Shown piece by piece: positions 1 to 8,339 of a DNA stretch of 64,000 nucleotides. Position 1 is the first letter of the stretch; each line of letters begins with the position of its first letter. This DNA comes from SpSt-333 sp964371615 (GTDB lineage: Bacteria > Bacteroidota > Ignavibacteria > UBA10030 > UBA8401). The translations under genes were made by a program, and so were the position numbers. Location: assembly GCA_964371615.1 (NCBI GenBank), contig CAYJMS010000002.1, positions 62,001 to 126,000 on the forward strand. The letters run 5' to 3'. A model generated the notes under the pieces. It did no database searches, was not told the DNA's origin, and saw only the letters and a list, made by a program, of their open reading frames with translations.

Positions 1-32
1 CCAGCGTTTCAGCATATTTCATTCCGATGGAC

Positions 33-70
33 GGAAAACAACAACGGCCAGCACCAGTGCTGACCGTTAT
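33..70 (-). terminator. candidate intrinsic terminator of the ndk run
   Basis: On the minus strand, just past the ndk stop codon, arms at 57-68 and 43-54 pair over 12 positions with one mismatch and a 2-nt loop. They are followed by a T-rich stretch (GTTGTTTT). This fits a rho-independent terminator closing the leftward psd-to-ndk run. The tail is only moderately T-rich, so the call is not certain. No gene is visible in the remaining bases 1-100. Confidence 0.55.
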
Positions 71-100
71 TGAAGTACGTTGTATGGATACGTATGTTCA

Positions 101-520
101 TCAGACCAATTCGGATTCCGCAAAGAAGAATGCCACTTCGTTCCTGCCGTTTTCGACCGAGTCGGAACCGTGAACAATATTTTCGCCTTTATTGTCGGCG
201 TATAGTTTTCTGATCGTTCCCTCTGCCGCCTCATTGGGATCGGTTGCACCGATTAATGTTCGGTAGTCAACAACAGCATTGACTTTTTCCAATGCCACAG
301 GAACAACGGGGCCGGAGGTCATAAATTCGACCAATGAGAGATAAAACGGACGTTCTTTATGTACGGCATAGAATGCTCCCGCTTCCTCTTTTGTCAACCG
401 TACCTGCTTCATTCCCAGAACTTTAAAACCTGATTTTTGAATGCGGGACAGAACTTCTCCCTGTAAACCTTTTCGGACGCAGTCCGGTTTCATGATGCAC
501 AATGTTCTTTCTACAGCCAC
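101..520 (-). CDS. ndk: nucleoside diphosphate kinase
   Basis: This is a 139-residue protein of standard Ndk length. It transfers the gamma phosphate of ATP to nucleoside diphosphates through a phosphohistidine, keeping NTP pools balanced. The opening 'ERTLCIMKPDCVRKG' and the active-site segment 'NIVHGSDSVENG' with the catalytic His are intact. The start codon is GTG, chosen because AAAGGAG lies about 8 nt upstream. It is the last gene of the leftward housekeeping run, 12 nt after sucD, and a hairpin follows its stop. The neighbourhood, with succinyl-CoA ligase directly upstream, is metabolically sensible because SucD and Ndk share the NTP pool. Confidence 0.97.
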   Translation of the reverse strand: MAVERTLCIMKPDCVRKGLQGEVLSRIQKSGFKVLGMKQVRLTKEEAGAFYAVHKERPFYLSLVEFMTSGPVVPVALEKVNAVVDYRTLIGATDPNEAAEGTIRKLYADNKGENIVHGSDSVENGRNEVAFFFAESELV

Positions 521-532
521 AATAGTACTCCT

Positions 533-1546
533 TTATCTTTTCTTTTTAGAATTAGTTGATTTTTTCTTTTTCGTTGTTGATTTCGTCCGGACTTTTTTCT
601 TCTTGGCGGATTTTTTACGCGCTTTAATCGTTGACGTTGCCTTATATTTTTTGGTCAACGCTTTCTTCATAGTCTCGCCCATCATTGCAGGAGAATCGAC
701 AACCATAATACCGGCCGCACGCATCGCATCCATTTTTTCTTTGGCTGTTCCCTTACCGCCGGAAATGATCGCTCCGGCATGGCCCATTCTGCGTCCCGGA
801 GGGGCAGTCCGGCCGGCGATAAAGCCGACAACCGGTTTGGAGACATACTTTTTGATGTAGTGGGCCGCTTCTTCTTCCGCACTGCCGCCGATTTCGCCGA
901 TCATAATAATACCGTCGGTTTTCGGATCGTCGTTGAACAATTGAATCGCATCGATAAATCGAGTTCCGATAATCGGATCGCCGCCAATACCGATGCAGGT
1001 GGATTGACCGATGCCGCGTTCCGTTAATTGCCAGACCGATTCGTACGTCAATGTTCCGCTGCGCGAGACAACGCCGATGCGCCCCGGTTTGTGAATGAAT
1101 GCCGGCATGATACCGACCTTACACTCGCCCGGCGTAATAATGCCCGGGCAGTTCGGACCGATGAGCCGCACACCCTTTTTCGAAATGTATTCGTACACTT
1201 TCACCATATCCTTCACTGGAATTCCTTCGGTGATACAGACGACCAACTTGATTCCGGCATCGGCGGCTTCCAAAATTGCATCACCCGCAAAGCCGGCCGG
1301 CACGTAAATAATTGACGTATCGGCTCCCTGTTGCTTCACCGCGTCTGCGACGGTATCGTACACCGGAACGGCCCGATGGAAGTGATCTTTATCGTTTCCT
1401 TTGTACTTCAGTCCCCCTTTTCCCGGGGTAACTCCGGCTACAACGTTGGTGCCGTAGGCAAGCATTTGTGAAGTGTGGAAAGTTCCTTCGCCGCCGGTGA
1501 TGCCCTGTACGACGAGTCGAGTTTTTTTATTGACAAGTATGCTCAT
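533..1546 (-). CDS. sucD: succinyl-CoA ligase alpha subunit with Lys-rich C-terminal tail
   Basis: The alpha subunit of succinyl-CoA synthetase binds CoA and carries the phosphohistidine in the TCA-cycle step that makes ATP or GTP from succinyl-CoA. The N-terminal CoA-binding Rossmann motif (GITGGEGTFHTSQM) and the active-site His segment (GHAGAIISGGKGTAKEK) are present. The family is usually about 290 residues long. This one has 337, and the excess is a low-complexity tail at about residues 302-337 with 16 Lys, 3 Arg and 11 Ser/Thr in 36 positions. The beta subunit gene sucC is not in the window. The gene sits between gatA and ndk in a closely packed run. The catalytic assignment is firm; the role of the tail is unknown. 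Confidence 0.95.
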   Translation of the reverse strand: MSILVNKKTRLVVQGITGGEGTFHTSQMLAYGTNVVAGVTPGKGGLKYKGNDKDHFHRAVPVYDTVADAVKQQGADTSIIYVPAGFAGDAILEAADAGIKLVVCITEGIPVKDMVKVYEYISKKGVRLIGPNCPGIITPGECKVGIMPAFIHKPGRIGVVSRSGTLTYESVWQLTERGIGQSTCIGIGGDPIIGTRFIDAIQLFNDDPKTDGIIMIGEIGGSAEEEAAHYIKKYVSKPVVGFIAGRTAPPGRRMGHAGAIISGGKGTAKEKMDAMRAAGIMVVDSPAMMGETMKKALTKKYKATSTIKARKKSAKKKKVRTKSTTKKKKSTNSKKKR

Positions 1547-1581
1547 AGATGCTCATGAATGATGTGGTAAATAAAAAATAA

Positions 1582-3018
1582 TTAATTCTGACTTTCGAGA
1601 TAATCTCCCGCTTTCAGGATGGTCACTTCATCGAAATGTTTGCCCAGCAACTGCAATCCGATCGGCAGTCCGTTCATGTCTCTTCCGGCGTCAATACTGA
1701 GTCCCGGAATGCCGGCAAGGTTCGCCGAAACCGTGTAGATGTCGCTCAAATACATTGTCATCGGATCATTGACCTTCTCACCGAGTTTGAAGGCAGTCGT
1801 AGGAACGGTGGGGGTGAGTATGCAATCCACCTGTTTGAATGCTTCCGTAAAATCATTCCGAATCAGCCGTCGCACCTGTTGGGCTTTGCGATAGTATGCG
1901 TCATAGTATCCTGAAGACAAAACGTATGTACCGAGCATAATCCGGCGTTTTACTTCCGCACCGAAACCTTCAATGCGCGAACGGACATACATTTCGTCGA
2001 TGCCGCGTGGGAGTTCGGTGCGGTGACCGTACCGTGCGCCGTCAAAACGTGCGAGGTTCGACGATGCTTCGGCTGTTGCAAGTATGTAATACGCTGCGAT
2101 CGTATACTCCGTATGCGGTAATGATATTGACGAAATCACTGCTCCGGCACTGCGCAGCTGTTCAATCCTCTTCTCTATCACCGCCCGAATTCCGCTGTCG
2201 AGCGCGTCGGAAAAATATTCCTTGGGTAATCCGATCCGTATGCCGCTTATTTTCCGATCCATTGCGGTGAGATAGTGCGGCACAGGGATATTCACTGACG
2301 TAGAATCCTGCGGATCAAATCCCGCAATTACTTGCAATATACGTGCGGCATCTCGCGTACTATTTGCAAGCGGACCAATCTGATCGAACGATGACGCGAA
2401 TGCGACGAGTCCGTATCTCGATACACGCCCGTACGTCGGTTTGAGTCCAACGATACCGCACAATGCTGCCGGTTGACGAATGGAGCCGCCGGTGTCGGTG
2501 CCGAGCGCCGCTGTCGCCATTCCGGCGGATACAGCAACGGCTGAACCGCCGCTCGAACCGCCGGGGACGCGCGATTCATCCATGGGATGCAATACCGGTC
2601 CGAATGCAGAGTTTTCGTTGGAGGATCCCATGGCAAACTCATCCATGTTTGTCCTGCCGATGAAAATTGCATCTTCATCACGGAGTTTTCGAATCACCGT
2701 CGCATCGTAGAGAGATTCGAACGGATCAAGAATCTTCGAACCGCAGGTCGTCGGTTTCCCCTTCATGCACAGCACATCTTTCACTGCAACCACCATTCCC
2801 GCCAACGATCCCTGCGTTCCCTTCCGGAACTTTTCGTCTGCGACTTTTGCGACAACAGCAGATTCTGCATCAAAAACATCCAGAAATGCATTGAGATTTT
2901 TACGCCGTGCAATAATGGAGAGATGCTCCCGAAGCCGCTGCTCACAGGAAGACGTTCCGTGCGATAAAGCGTTCACGTACGAATCGTATGGTTCTCTGCT
3001 ATCCAGAACTGATGTCAT
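1582..3018 (-). CDS. gatA: Asp-tRNA(Asn)/Glu-tRNA(Gln) amidotransferase subunit A
   Basis: The amidase subunit of GatCAB releases ammonia from glutamine to convert misacylated Glu-tRNA(Gln) or Asp-tRNA(Asn). The amidase-signature triad is visible: Lys in 'VVAVKDVLC', the cis-Ser in 'PGGSSGGSAVAV' and the nucleophile Ser in 'TDTGGSIRQPAALCG'. I chose the ATG at 3018 (478 residues, a normal GatA length) because homologues begin close to it. A frame-compatible ATG at 3063 would add 15 residues with no family resemblance. Neither start has a clear Shine-Dalgarno sequence. gatB and gatC are not in the window, which is common where gat genes are scattered. Confidence 0.95.
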   Translation of the reverse strand: MTSVLDSREPYDSYVNALSHGTSSCEQRLREHLSIIARRKNLNAFLDVFDAESAVVAKVADEKFRKGTQGSLAGMVVAVKDVLCMKGKPTTCGSKILDPFESLYDATVIRKLRDEDAIFIGRTNMDEFAMGSSNENSAFGPVLHPMDESRVPGGSSGGSAVAVSAGMATAALGTDTGGSIRQPAALCGIVGLKPTYGRVSRYGLVAFASSFDQIGPLANSTRDAARILQVIAGFDPQDSTSVNIPVPHYLTAMDRKISGIRIGLPKEYFSDALDSGIRAVIEKRIEQLRSAGAVISSISLPHTEYTIAAYYILATAEASSNLARFDGARYGHRTELPRGIDEMYVRSRIEGFGAEVKRRIMLGTYVLSSGYYDAYYRKAQQVRRLIRNDFTEAFKQVDCILTPTVPTTAFKLGEKVNDPMTMYLSDIYTVSANLAGIPGLSIDAGRDMNGLPIGLQLLGKHFDEVTILKAGDYLESQN

Positions 3019-3099
3019 GCAAATATTGTTTTTCGTCGGGGAAACGGGCGGCATCGATCGCATGCAATCGCTTATAACGATGCACCGTTCGGCAGACGT

Positions 3100-3291
3100 T
3101 TACGCTTTTTTATCGGGGGAATTGGAGTCGGTCGTATCTTTGTTCAATTCGTTTTGAACTTCGTTCATTCCCTTTTTGAACTCACTGACTCCCTTGCCAA
3201 GACCCTTCATCAATTCGGGAATTTTCTTTGCGCCAAAAAATATGAGCACCACGAGAACAATGAGAATAATTTCTTGCGTCCCTATACCCAT
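3100..3291 (-). CDS. tatA: Sec-independent translocase protein TatA/TatE
   Basis: This is a 63-residue protein of the TatA family, which forms the membrane-permeabilising part of the twin-arginine export machinery. It has a short N-terminal membrane helix (residues about 6-22), then the conserved hinge and amphipathic helix 'FFGAKKIPELMKGLGKG', and an acidic, soluble end. AAGGAAG lies upstream of the ATG. No tatB or tatC is adjacent. The gene sits 17 nt downstream of purQ, so it is probably co-transcribed with the purine genes. Confidence 0.93.
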   Translation of the reverse strand: MGIGTQEIILIVLVVLIFFGAKKIPELMKGLGKGVSEFKKGMNEVQNELNKDTTDSNSPDKKA

Positions 3292-3308
3292 GTCGACTTC
3301 TTCCTTTC

Positions 3309-4022
3309 TTACACTGATTGGAGTACAAAATTGTTTATTATTGAATTGAAAATCATTGTGCCGTCCGATGACCCTAGGTGCCGTTCACAGGCACGTTCGG
3401 GATGCGGCATCATGCCCATCACATTGCCGCCGGCGTTCATGATACCGGCGATATTATTAATCGATCCGTTCGGATTCGACTCCGCCGTGATATTTCCGGA
3501 TTCATCACAATACCGAAACAGAACTTGTCCGCCGTCTTCCAGCCCCTTCACGACATCCGGTTCGGCAAAATAATTTCCTTCGCCGTGTGCAATGGGAATA
3601 TTCAACACTGCCGACTCCGGAATTGACGATGTGAACCGAGTCGATCCATTCGCCGTCGTGAGGCGGACATATTTACAGGAGAATAATAACGATTGATTCC
3701 GCAGCAGCACTCCCGGCAATAAACCGGATTCGCACAGGATCTGAAATCCGTTGCAGATTCCGATCACAGTTCCGCCATTTCCGGCAAACCGGATTACTTC
3801 ATTCATTATCGGGGAAAACCGCGCAATCGCGCCGGTCCGGAGATAATCACCGTATGAAAATCCGCCGGGAAGAATAATGACGTCGGCACCCTTGAGGTCC
3901 GTTTCTTTATGCCAGAGGAAATCGGCATCCTGTTGCATCACATGCTTCACCGCATGATAGGCATCGTGATCGCAGTTCGATCCCGGAAAAACGACGATGC
4001 CGAATTTCAGCTTTGAACTCAT
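3309..4022 (-). CDS. purQ: phosphoribosylformylglycinamidine synthase, glutaminase subunit
   Basis: PurQ provides ammonia from glutamine for the fourth step of purine synthesis, FGAR to FGAM, together with PurL and PurS. The class I glutamine amidotransferase triad is present: Cys in 'GICNGFQILCESG' and the late His-Pro-Glu in 'MMPHPERACE'. The start at 4022 makes a 237-residue protein beginning 'MSSKLKFGIVVFPGSNCD', and its ATGA overlaps the purS stop. That indicates translational coupling, so the longer reading from 4082 can be discarded. The synthetase subunit purL is not in the window. Confidence 0.96.
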   Translation of the reverse strand: MSSKLKFGIVVFPGSNCDHDAYHAVKHVMQQDADFLWHKETDLKGADVIILPGGFSYGDYLRTGAIARFSPIMNEVIRFAGNGGTVIGICNGFQILCESGLLPGVLLRNQSLLFSCKYVRLTTANGSTRFTSSIPESAVLNIPIAHGEGNYFAEPDVVKGLEDGGQVLFRYCDESGNITAESNPNGSINNIAGIMNAGGNVMGMMPHPERACERHLGSSDGTMIFNSIINNFVLQSV

Positions 4023-4267
4023 ATCGTCGTCACCGTAAATGTATAATCCTCCATAACAGGATTGGCGAGTAATTTTTTGCATGCTTCGTCGGTAATGCGA
4101 TGTGCTTCCGCTTCCGTGGACGCGTCAATAGTCATCGTTACAGATTTACCGATTCTGACATTCTGTACTTCCTTCAAACCGAGGGTGTGTATTCCCAATT
4201 CGACCGCTTTCCCCTGCACGTCGAGGATTGAAGGTCGCAGAACAATAGTAATCGTAGAACGGAACAT
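4019..4267 (-). CDS. purS: phosphoribosylformylglycinamidine synthase subunit PurS
   Basis: This 82-residue protein is the small structural subunit of the three-part FGAM synthase (PurS-PurQ-PurL) and helps channel ammonia. The start 'MFRSTITIVLRPSILDVQG' and the segment 'LGLKEVQNVRIGK' are typical of PurS. It overlaps purQ by 4 nt (ATGA), the usual purS-purQ arrangement. It lies 19 nt downstream of pssA. Confidence 0.95.
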   Translation of the reverse strand: MFRSTITIVLRPSILDVQGKAVELGIHTLGLKEVQNVRIGKSVTMTIDASTEAEAHRITDEACKKLLANPVMEDYTFTVTTI

Positions 4268-4286
4268 GATGTAAAGTATTTAATGA

Positions 4287-5039
4287 TTAAATGTCGTAAT
4301 TCGGCGCCTCGTCCAGATCGGTTTCAGACCGGTCGTGGTGTCTGAACAACGCCACAATGTGACGGATAATGCCGTAGATAACAAATGCCGATATCAGATA
4401 AAATATCGCGCCGCCTTTGGTAAAGATAGCGATCAAAAATCCAAAAAAATACGATATTAACCGAACGGGATGCTTCTTGAATTCTTTCCGGTTGATCTTC
4501 GGCATGGTATCGTACTTGATGGTACTGACCATGATGAACGACATCGCCACCACAAGAAACGGGAGAAACGCCGCCGCTGTGCCACCCAGCCGTGACCCAT
4601 CGACGATGAATGTCAAAACAAACGAGACAATCGCGAATGCACTGGCCGGGATCGGCAGTCCGCTGAAATAATCCTTGTCGAATCCGACGAGCTGAACATT
4701 AAACCGTGCCAGGCGAATGCCGCCGAGAATCATCAGTAACGAACTGATAATAATTCCCCATGCATCCATTTGATACAAGTGGAGTTTATAGACGAGAAAT
4801 GCCGGCGCTGCCCCGAACGATACGATATCCGACAATGAATCTATTTCAACGCCGAATTCGCTGCTCGATTTTGTCAGTCGCGCCATCACGCCGTCGAGGG
4901 AGTCGAACACACCGGCGAGCAGGATCAGATACGATGCCTCGATGAATTTTCCATCGCTTGAGTGAACGATGGATAAAAATCCGCAAAACATGTTCAGCAC
5001 CGTAAACAACGTCGGCACAACTGCCCGCGTCAGCATCAT
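4287..5039 (-). CDS. pssA: CDP-diacylglycerol-serine O-phosphatidyltransferase
   Basis: This 250-residue integral membrane protein of the CDP-alcohol phosphatidyltransferase family condenses CDP-diacylglycerol with serine to phosphatidylserine. The family motif, D-x2-DG-x2-AR-x8-G-x3-D-x3-D, is seen as 'FDSLDGVMARLTKSSSEFG' followed by 'VEIDSLSD'. About six to seven hydrophobic helices follow. The ATG overlaps the stop of psd as ATGA, so the next enzyme of phosphatidylethanolamine synthesis is translationally coupled to it. Confidence 0.95.
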   Translation of the reverse strand: MMLTRAVVPTLFTVLNMFCGFLSIVHSSDGKFIEASYLILLAGVFDSLDGVMARLTKSSSEFGVEIDSLSDIVSFGAAPAFLVYKLHLYQMDAWGIIISSLLMILGGIRLARFNVQLVGFDKDYFSGLPIPASAFAIVSFVLTFIVDGSRLGGTAAAFLPFLVVAMSFIMVSTIKYDTMPKINRKEFKKHPVRLISYFFGFLIAIFTKGGAIFYLISAFVIYGIIRHIVALFRHHDRSETDLDEAPNYDI

Positions 5040-5686
5040 TTCATCACCGCCAGAATGGTTTCGCCTGCGGCTGTCTTTTGATTCATAACCGCTTTGATGT
5101 CGGATCCTACCGGCACATACACATCCACTCTCGAGCCGAATTTAATCATACCGAACCGCTTGCCGATTTCCGCAGAGTCGCCGACGTTTACCCGTGCAAC
5201 AATGCGCCGGGCAATGAATCCGGCGATCTGTTTGAAGAATACTTTTCCTTTCGTATTCTCAATGCCGATGTGAGTCTGTTCATTCTTTAATGACGCTTTG
5301 TCTTCCCACGCAGCAAAAAATTCCCCGGGGATATGTTCAAAATATCCTATGGTGCCTGAGACGGGGTGCCGGTTGACATGAACATTCACCGGCGACATGA
5401 AGATGCTGATCATCATCGCTTCCGATTTCATATACCGTTCTTCATGCACCTTCTCGATCTTAATCACCGTTCCGTCGGCGGGTGAGATGACCAGGCCGTC
5501 GCCGCTGGGTGTTTTCCGATCGGGATCCTGAAAAAAATTCAATGTAAAGATGAAGAGAATGATCGCAACGGAGATGAGTATTGTTTTGAGAATTGCAGTT
5601 TCAATGAAAAAATATGACCCGAGTGCGATGATTAGACAAAGTGCGGTGACCGTGAAGAAAACGTCATACCCGTATTCAGTGACCAA
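5036..5686 (-). CDS. psd: phosphatidylserine decarboxylase (short type)
   Basis: This enzyme converts phosphatidylserine to phosphatidylethanolamine at the inner membrane. It is a 216-residue member of the short Psd class. Two hydrophobic segments lie at the N-terminus, followed by 'ISPADGTVIKIEKV', the His-containing 'NVHVNRHPVSG', and 'GMIKFGSRVDVYVP'. The Gly-Ser pair in the last is where the proenzyme cuts itself to form the pyruvoyl cofactor. The reading frame opens with TTG at 5684-5686 and no ATG lies near it. It is the first gene of the minus-strand housekeeping run; its promoter should lie in 5687-5948. Confidence 0.94.
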   Translation of the reverse strand: MVTEYGYDVFFTVTALCLIIALGSYFFIETAILKTILISVAIILFIFTLNFFQDPDRKTPSGDGLVISPADGTVIKIEKVHEERYMKSEAMMISIFMSPVNVHVNRHPVSGTIGYFEHIPGEFFAAWEDKASLKNEQTHIGIENTKGKVFFKQIAGFIARRIVARVNVGDSAEIGKRFGMIKFGSRVDVYVPVGSDIKAVMNQKTAAGETILAVMK

Positions 5687-5948
5687 TGTGCTATGCCCCG
5701 ATTAGTAAAGAATCTTGTGAAGTAACGCCGCAATTCCGTTCATTTTGCTCTTAACTTACCGAAAAAATGAGGGAAAGTCAATCTTGCATTATTGCCGGAC
5801 TTTCACTATTTTGTAATATCAATGATACAATCAGCATCACATTCAAGACAATATTCGCAGAAGAAAAAAGAACGCACCATACCATCAATTTTATCGTAAT
5901 CGTCCCGAAAATTCAACGGGACTTTTTTTTTGTTCTATACGTAACAGA
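5687..5948. promoter_or_regulatory. divergent intergenic region between psd and the Nif3-like gene
   Basis: This 262-nt AT-rich stretch separates two divergent gene runs and must hold at least one promoter in each direction. It contains one copy of the 10-mer CACTATTTTG (5804-5813), which also occurs twice in front of the pilus operon. It ends with a strong plus-strand terminator-like hairpin (5902-5931). I could not place -35/-10 boxes with confidence. A 61-codon reading frame across 5767-5952 has no recognisable similarity and runs through the terminator, so I do not treat it as a gene. Confidence 0.5.
5902..5931 (+). terminator. intrinsic terminator hairpin in the leader of the Nif3-like gene
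   Basis: A perfect 6-bp GC-rich stem (GTCCCG and CGGGAC) with a 9-nt loop is followed directly by nine consecutive T. Because it lies only 18 nt before the GTG start at 5949, it would end a plus-strand transcript initiated within the intergenic region. It may be a small RNA terminator, or an attenuator controlling the downstream run. Confidence 0.75.
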
Positions 5949-7067
5949 GTGACAATACAAGAATTCCAACACATCTTTGAACGAATGACTCCCCCGGAGG
6001 TTGCCTGGAAAGGCGACAATGTCGGCCTCCAGATCGGCAACGAACAATCGACGATTGCCAACGTCATTGTTTCACTCGATCCGACCATGGATGCGGCACG
6101 AAAGGCGGTCCAGCATAACGCCAATCTCATTGTCACTCATCATCCGTTGTTCTTCCATCCGATAAAAAAAATATCTTCCACTTCCCGCATTGGTGAACTG
6201 ACGTTGTTTCTGGCACAGCATAAGATTAATCTGTATTCCGCCCATACCAATCTGGACAGCGTTCAGTGGGGCGTAAACTTTGTTCTGGCAAAGACGATCG
6301 GACTCCAGAAAATAAAAATTCTCTCTCCTATCAGCGGCAGCCTCAACAAAATCACGGTGTTTGTACCGCACAGTCACTGCCAGAAGGTTGCAGACGCGAT
6401 GCATGCTGCAGGAGCGGGTACATTCTCAAAATACGACCATTGCAGCTTCCGTAGCGACGGTACCGGAACATTTCGCGGCAAGACCGGCGCACGTCCACAC
6501 ATCGGAACGGTCGGGACATTGGAAAAGGTGCAGGAATGCCGATTGGAAATGTTGTGCGAGACATGGAAGATCGACGGCGTCGTCTCCGCCATGAAGCGCG
6601 TCCACCCTTATGAAGAAATTGCGTACGACCTCTATCCGCTCTCCAATACTAATACGGAATACGGTCTTGGTGCCGTCGGTGAATTAAAGACACCGATGAC
6701 GACGAAAAAATTTCTCGATCACATCCGCACTGCACTGCACACTCCGTTTCTCCGGTACACGCTGGGCGCGTCTCAGAAGATCAAAACGATCGCGGTGTGC
6801 GGTGGATCGGGAAGCGAATTTATTGACGAGGCGTTGCACCATCGAGCCGACGCAATGATCACGGCGGATATCAAATATCATACATTTCAAGAATATGAAG
6901 GCAGAATACTGCTGGTCGATGCAGGGCATTTTGAAACAGAACATCTGGTACTCCCTCCCCTCGCATCAACGATCCGATCGATCGTCCGGCAGAATTCCGC
7001 ATCAAAAAAAATTACAATCACCACACACTCAAGTAATCCGGTACATTATTTTACTCGTCTGACGTAA
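5949..7067 (+). CDS. Nif3-like dinuclear metal centre protein (DUF34/YqfO type)
   Basis: This 372-residue protein belongs to the Nif3/YbgI/DUF34 family of hexameric, dinuclear-metal proteins. The metal ligands are visible: 'VTHHPLFF' (residues 63-70), 'YSAHTNLDS' (about 97-104) and the late 'DAGHFETEH'. The length and the internal segment at about residues 115-225 match the YqfO subtype, which carries an inserted PII-like domain. The cellular function of the family is not settled; proposals include GTP cyclohydrolase I-like chemistry. The start is GTG. The next gene begins 10 nt after its stop, and such Nif3-zinc ribbon pairs are common. Confidence 0.92.
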   Translation: MTIQEFQHIFERMTPPEVAWKGDNVGLQIGNEQSTIANVIVSLDPTMDAARKAVQHNANLIVTHHPLFFHPIKKISSTSRIGELTLFLAQHKINLYSAHTNLDSVQWGVNFVLAKTIGLQKIKILSPISGSLNKITVFVPHSHCQKVADAMHAAGAGTFSKYDHCSFRSDGTGTFRGKTGARPHIGTVGTLEKVQECRLEMLCETWKIDGVVSAMKRVHPYEEIAYDLYPLSNTNTEYGLGAVGELKTPMTTKKFLDHIRTALHTPFLRYTLGASQKIKTIAVCGGSGSEFIDEALHHRADAMITADIKYHTFQEYEGRILLVDAGHFETEHLVLPPLASTIRSIVRQNSASKKITITTHSSNPVHYFTRLT

Positions 7068-7077
7068 GGAGAACACT

Positions 7078-7803
7078 TTGAAAGATACACTTCGTTTATT
7101 ATATCAATTGCAGCTGATCGACAGCAATTTGGATGATGTTGAGGAACTCAAGGGAGATTTACCGGCTACGGTCCGCGACCTGGACACACGGGTCAACGAA
7201 CTCAATGCTAAAGTTCAAACAAAACAATCGTTTATCGATTCATTTGTCGAGGCACGCAATAAAGCCGACAATGATGTCAAAGACTATGAAGAGAAATTAA
7301 AAAAATATAAAACTCAGCAATATAAAGTTCGCAACAACAAGGAATACGATGCTATCACGAAAGAGATCGAATTTGCCGAAGAATCCATCCGGACGCTCAC
7401 CAAAGAATTCGAGGATTTCGAGAATAAGATGAGCATTGCGAAAACCGAATTGGGCGAGTTACAGGTCCAATTAGATGCGCTCAACGCGGAATTGACGGAG
7501 AAAAAGAAGGAACTCTCTGAGGTATCGAAAGAGACCGAAGACGAGGAACTAAAGTACAAGCACGAAAGAGAAAAATTACTCGTTCGGATCAGTAAGGACA
7601 ATTTATACAAATACGAGAAAATCAGATCCGCGCGAGGCAAAGCGGTCGTTCCCTTCCGGAAGCATTCGTGCGGCGGGTGCGGCAACAGGATTCCGCCTCA
7701 GCATATCATCGAAATACGACGTGACGATAAATTGTATGTTTGCCAGCATTGCGGCAGGATTGTCGTTTCCGACGAACTGGCCAAAGAGGTCGTCACGAAG
7801 TGA
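7078..7803 (+). CDS. coiled-coil protein with C4-type zinc ribbon (CT398-like)
   Basis: This 241-residue protein has a long coiled coil (residues about 15-175, rich in Lys/Glu heptads) ending in a zinc ribbon with paired cysteines, 'CGGCGNRIPPQ' and 'VCQHCGRIVV'. It matches the C4-type zinc-ribbon family represented by Chlamydia CT398, structurally a hairpin of helices with a nucleic-acid-type zinc finger. The role is unproven, though contacts with RNA polymerase sigma-54 and the type III apparatus have been reported for CT398. The start is TTG with AAGGAG about 8 nt upstream. Its stop overlaps the RNase HI start as GTGA, so the two are probably translationally coupled. Confidence 0.88.
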   Translation: MKDTLRLLYQLQLIDSNLDDVEELKGDLPATVRDLDTRVNELNAKVQTKQSFIDSFVEARNKADNDVKDYEEKLKKYKTQQYKVRNNKEYDAITKEIEFAEESIRTLTKEFEDFENKMSIAKTELGELQVQLDALNAELTEKKKELSEVSKETEDEELKYKHEREKLLVRISKDNLYKYEKIRSARGKAVVPFRKHSCGGCGNRIPPQHIIEIRRDDKLYVCQHCGRIVVSDELAKEVVTK

Positions 7804-8216
7804 CCATCAGTGTCTTTACCGATGGTGCTGCCCGCGGTAACCCGGGCAAGGCGGGTATCGGTATTGTAATAAAGGATGACCGTGGTGCGGTACTTGCCGA
7901 ATTGAAGGAATATATCGGCACTTCCACCAATAATAATGCAGAATATTCCGCATTATTGCGTGCATTGGAATACATCCTGGAATCGGAAACTTTGCGCTGC
8001 AGCGGTGTTGTTGTTTATACGGACAGCGAATTGATGGCCCGGCAAATCCGTGGAGAATACAAAGTGAAGGAACCGGGCTTGAAACTAATGTACCAAAAAG
8101 TGATATTACTGTTGAAATCCGCCCCGTTCTCATTCACCATACGCCATATTCCGCGGACACAAAATGCGGAAGCGGATGCGTTGGCAAACGAGGCGATCGA
8201 TGCACCGACGTTATGA
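7800..8216 (+). CDS. ribonuclease HI family protein
   Basis: RNase H enzymes cut the RNA strand of RNA-DNA hybrids. All four acidic catalytic positions are visible: Asp in 'FTDGAARGNPG', Glu in 'TNNNAEYSAL', Asp in 'VVYTDSELMARQI' and the last Asp in 'RTQNAEADALANEAID'. I use the GTG at 7800, giving 138 residues and a GTGA overlap with the preceding stop, instead of an upstream ATG that would add 20 unrelated residues. The compact form without the basic protrusion resembles the RnhA-like proteins of Bacillus and archaea more than E. coli RnhA. rnpB follows about 120 nt downstream. Confidence 0.9.
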   Translation: MTISVFTDGAARGNPGKAGIGIVIKDDRGAVLAELKEYIGTSTNNNAEYSALLRALEYILESETLRCSGVVVYTDSELMARQIRGEYKVKEPGLKLMYQKVILLLKSAPFSFTIRHIPRTQNAEADALANEAIDAPTL

Positions 8217-8339
8217 CCGACATTGTTTTCATCATTCTTATGATGATTTGCGCCCTTCGCTCGATCGAATTGGCGCCCAAAATTTTTAATTCATCATCTA
8301 TTCATTCTTATCAGCGGATCGTCGCGCAATCTCTGCGGG

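Noticed and set aside
441..860. 139-codon plus-strand frame rich in Phe/Leu across ndk and sucD
   Set aside because: It is the complement of the Lys-rich SucD tail and of Ndk; the composition is a by-product.
5767..5952. 61-codon frame between psd and the Nif3-like gene
   Set aside because: It reads through the terminator hairpin and overlaps the Nif3-like start; there is no homology and no ribosome-binding site.
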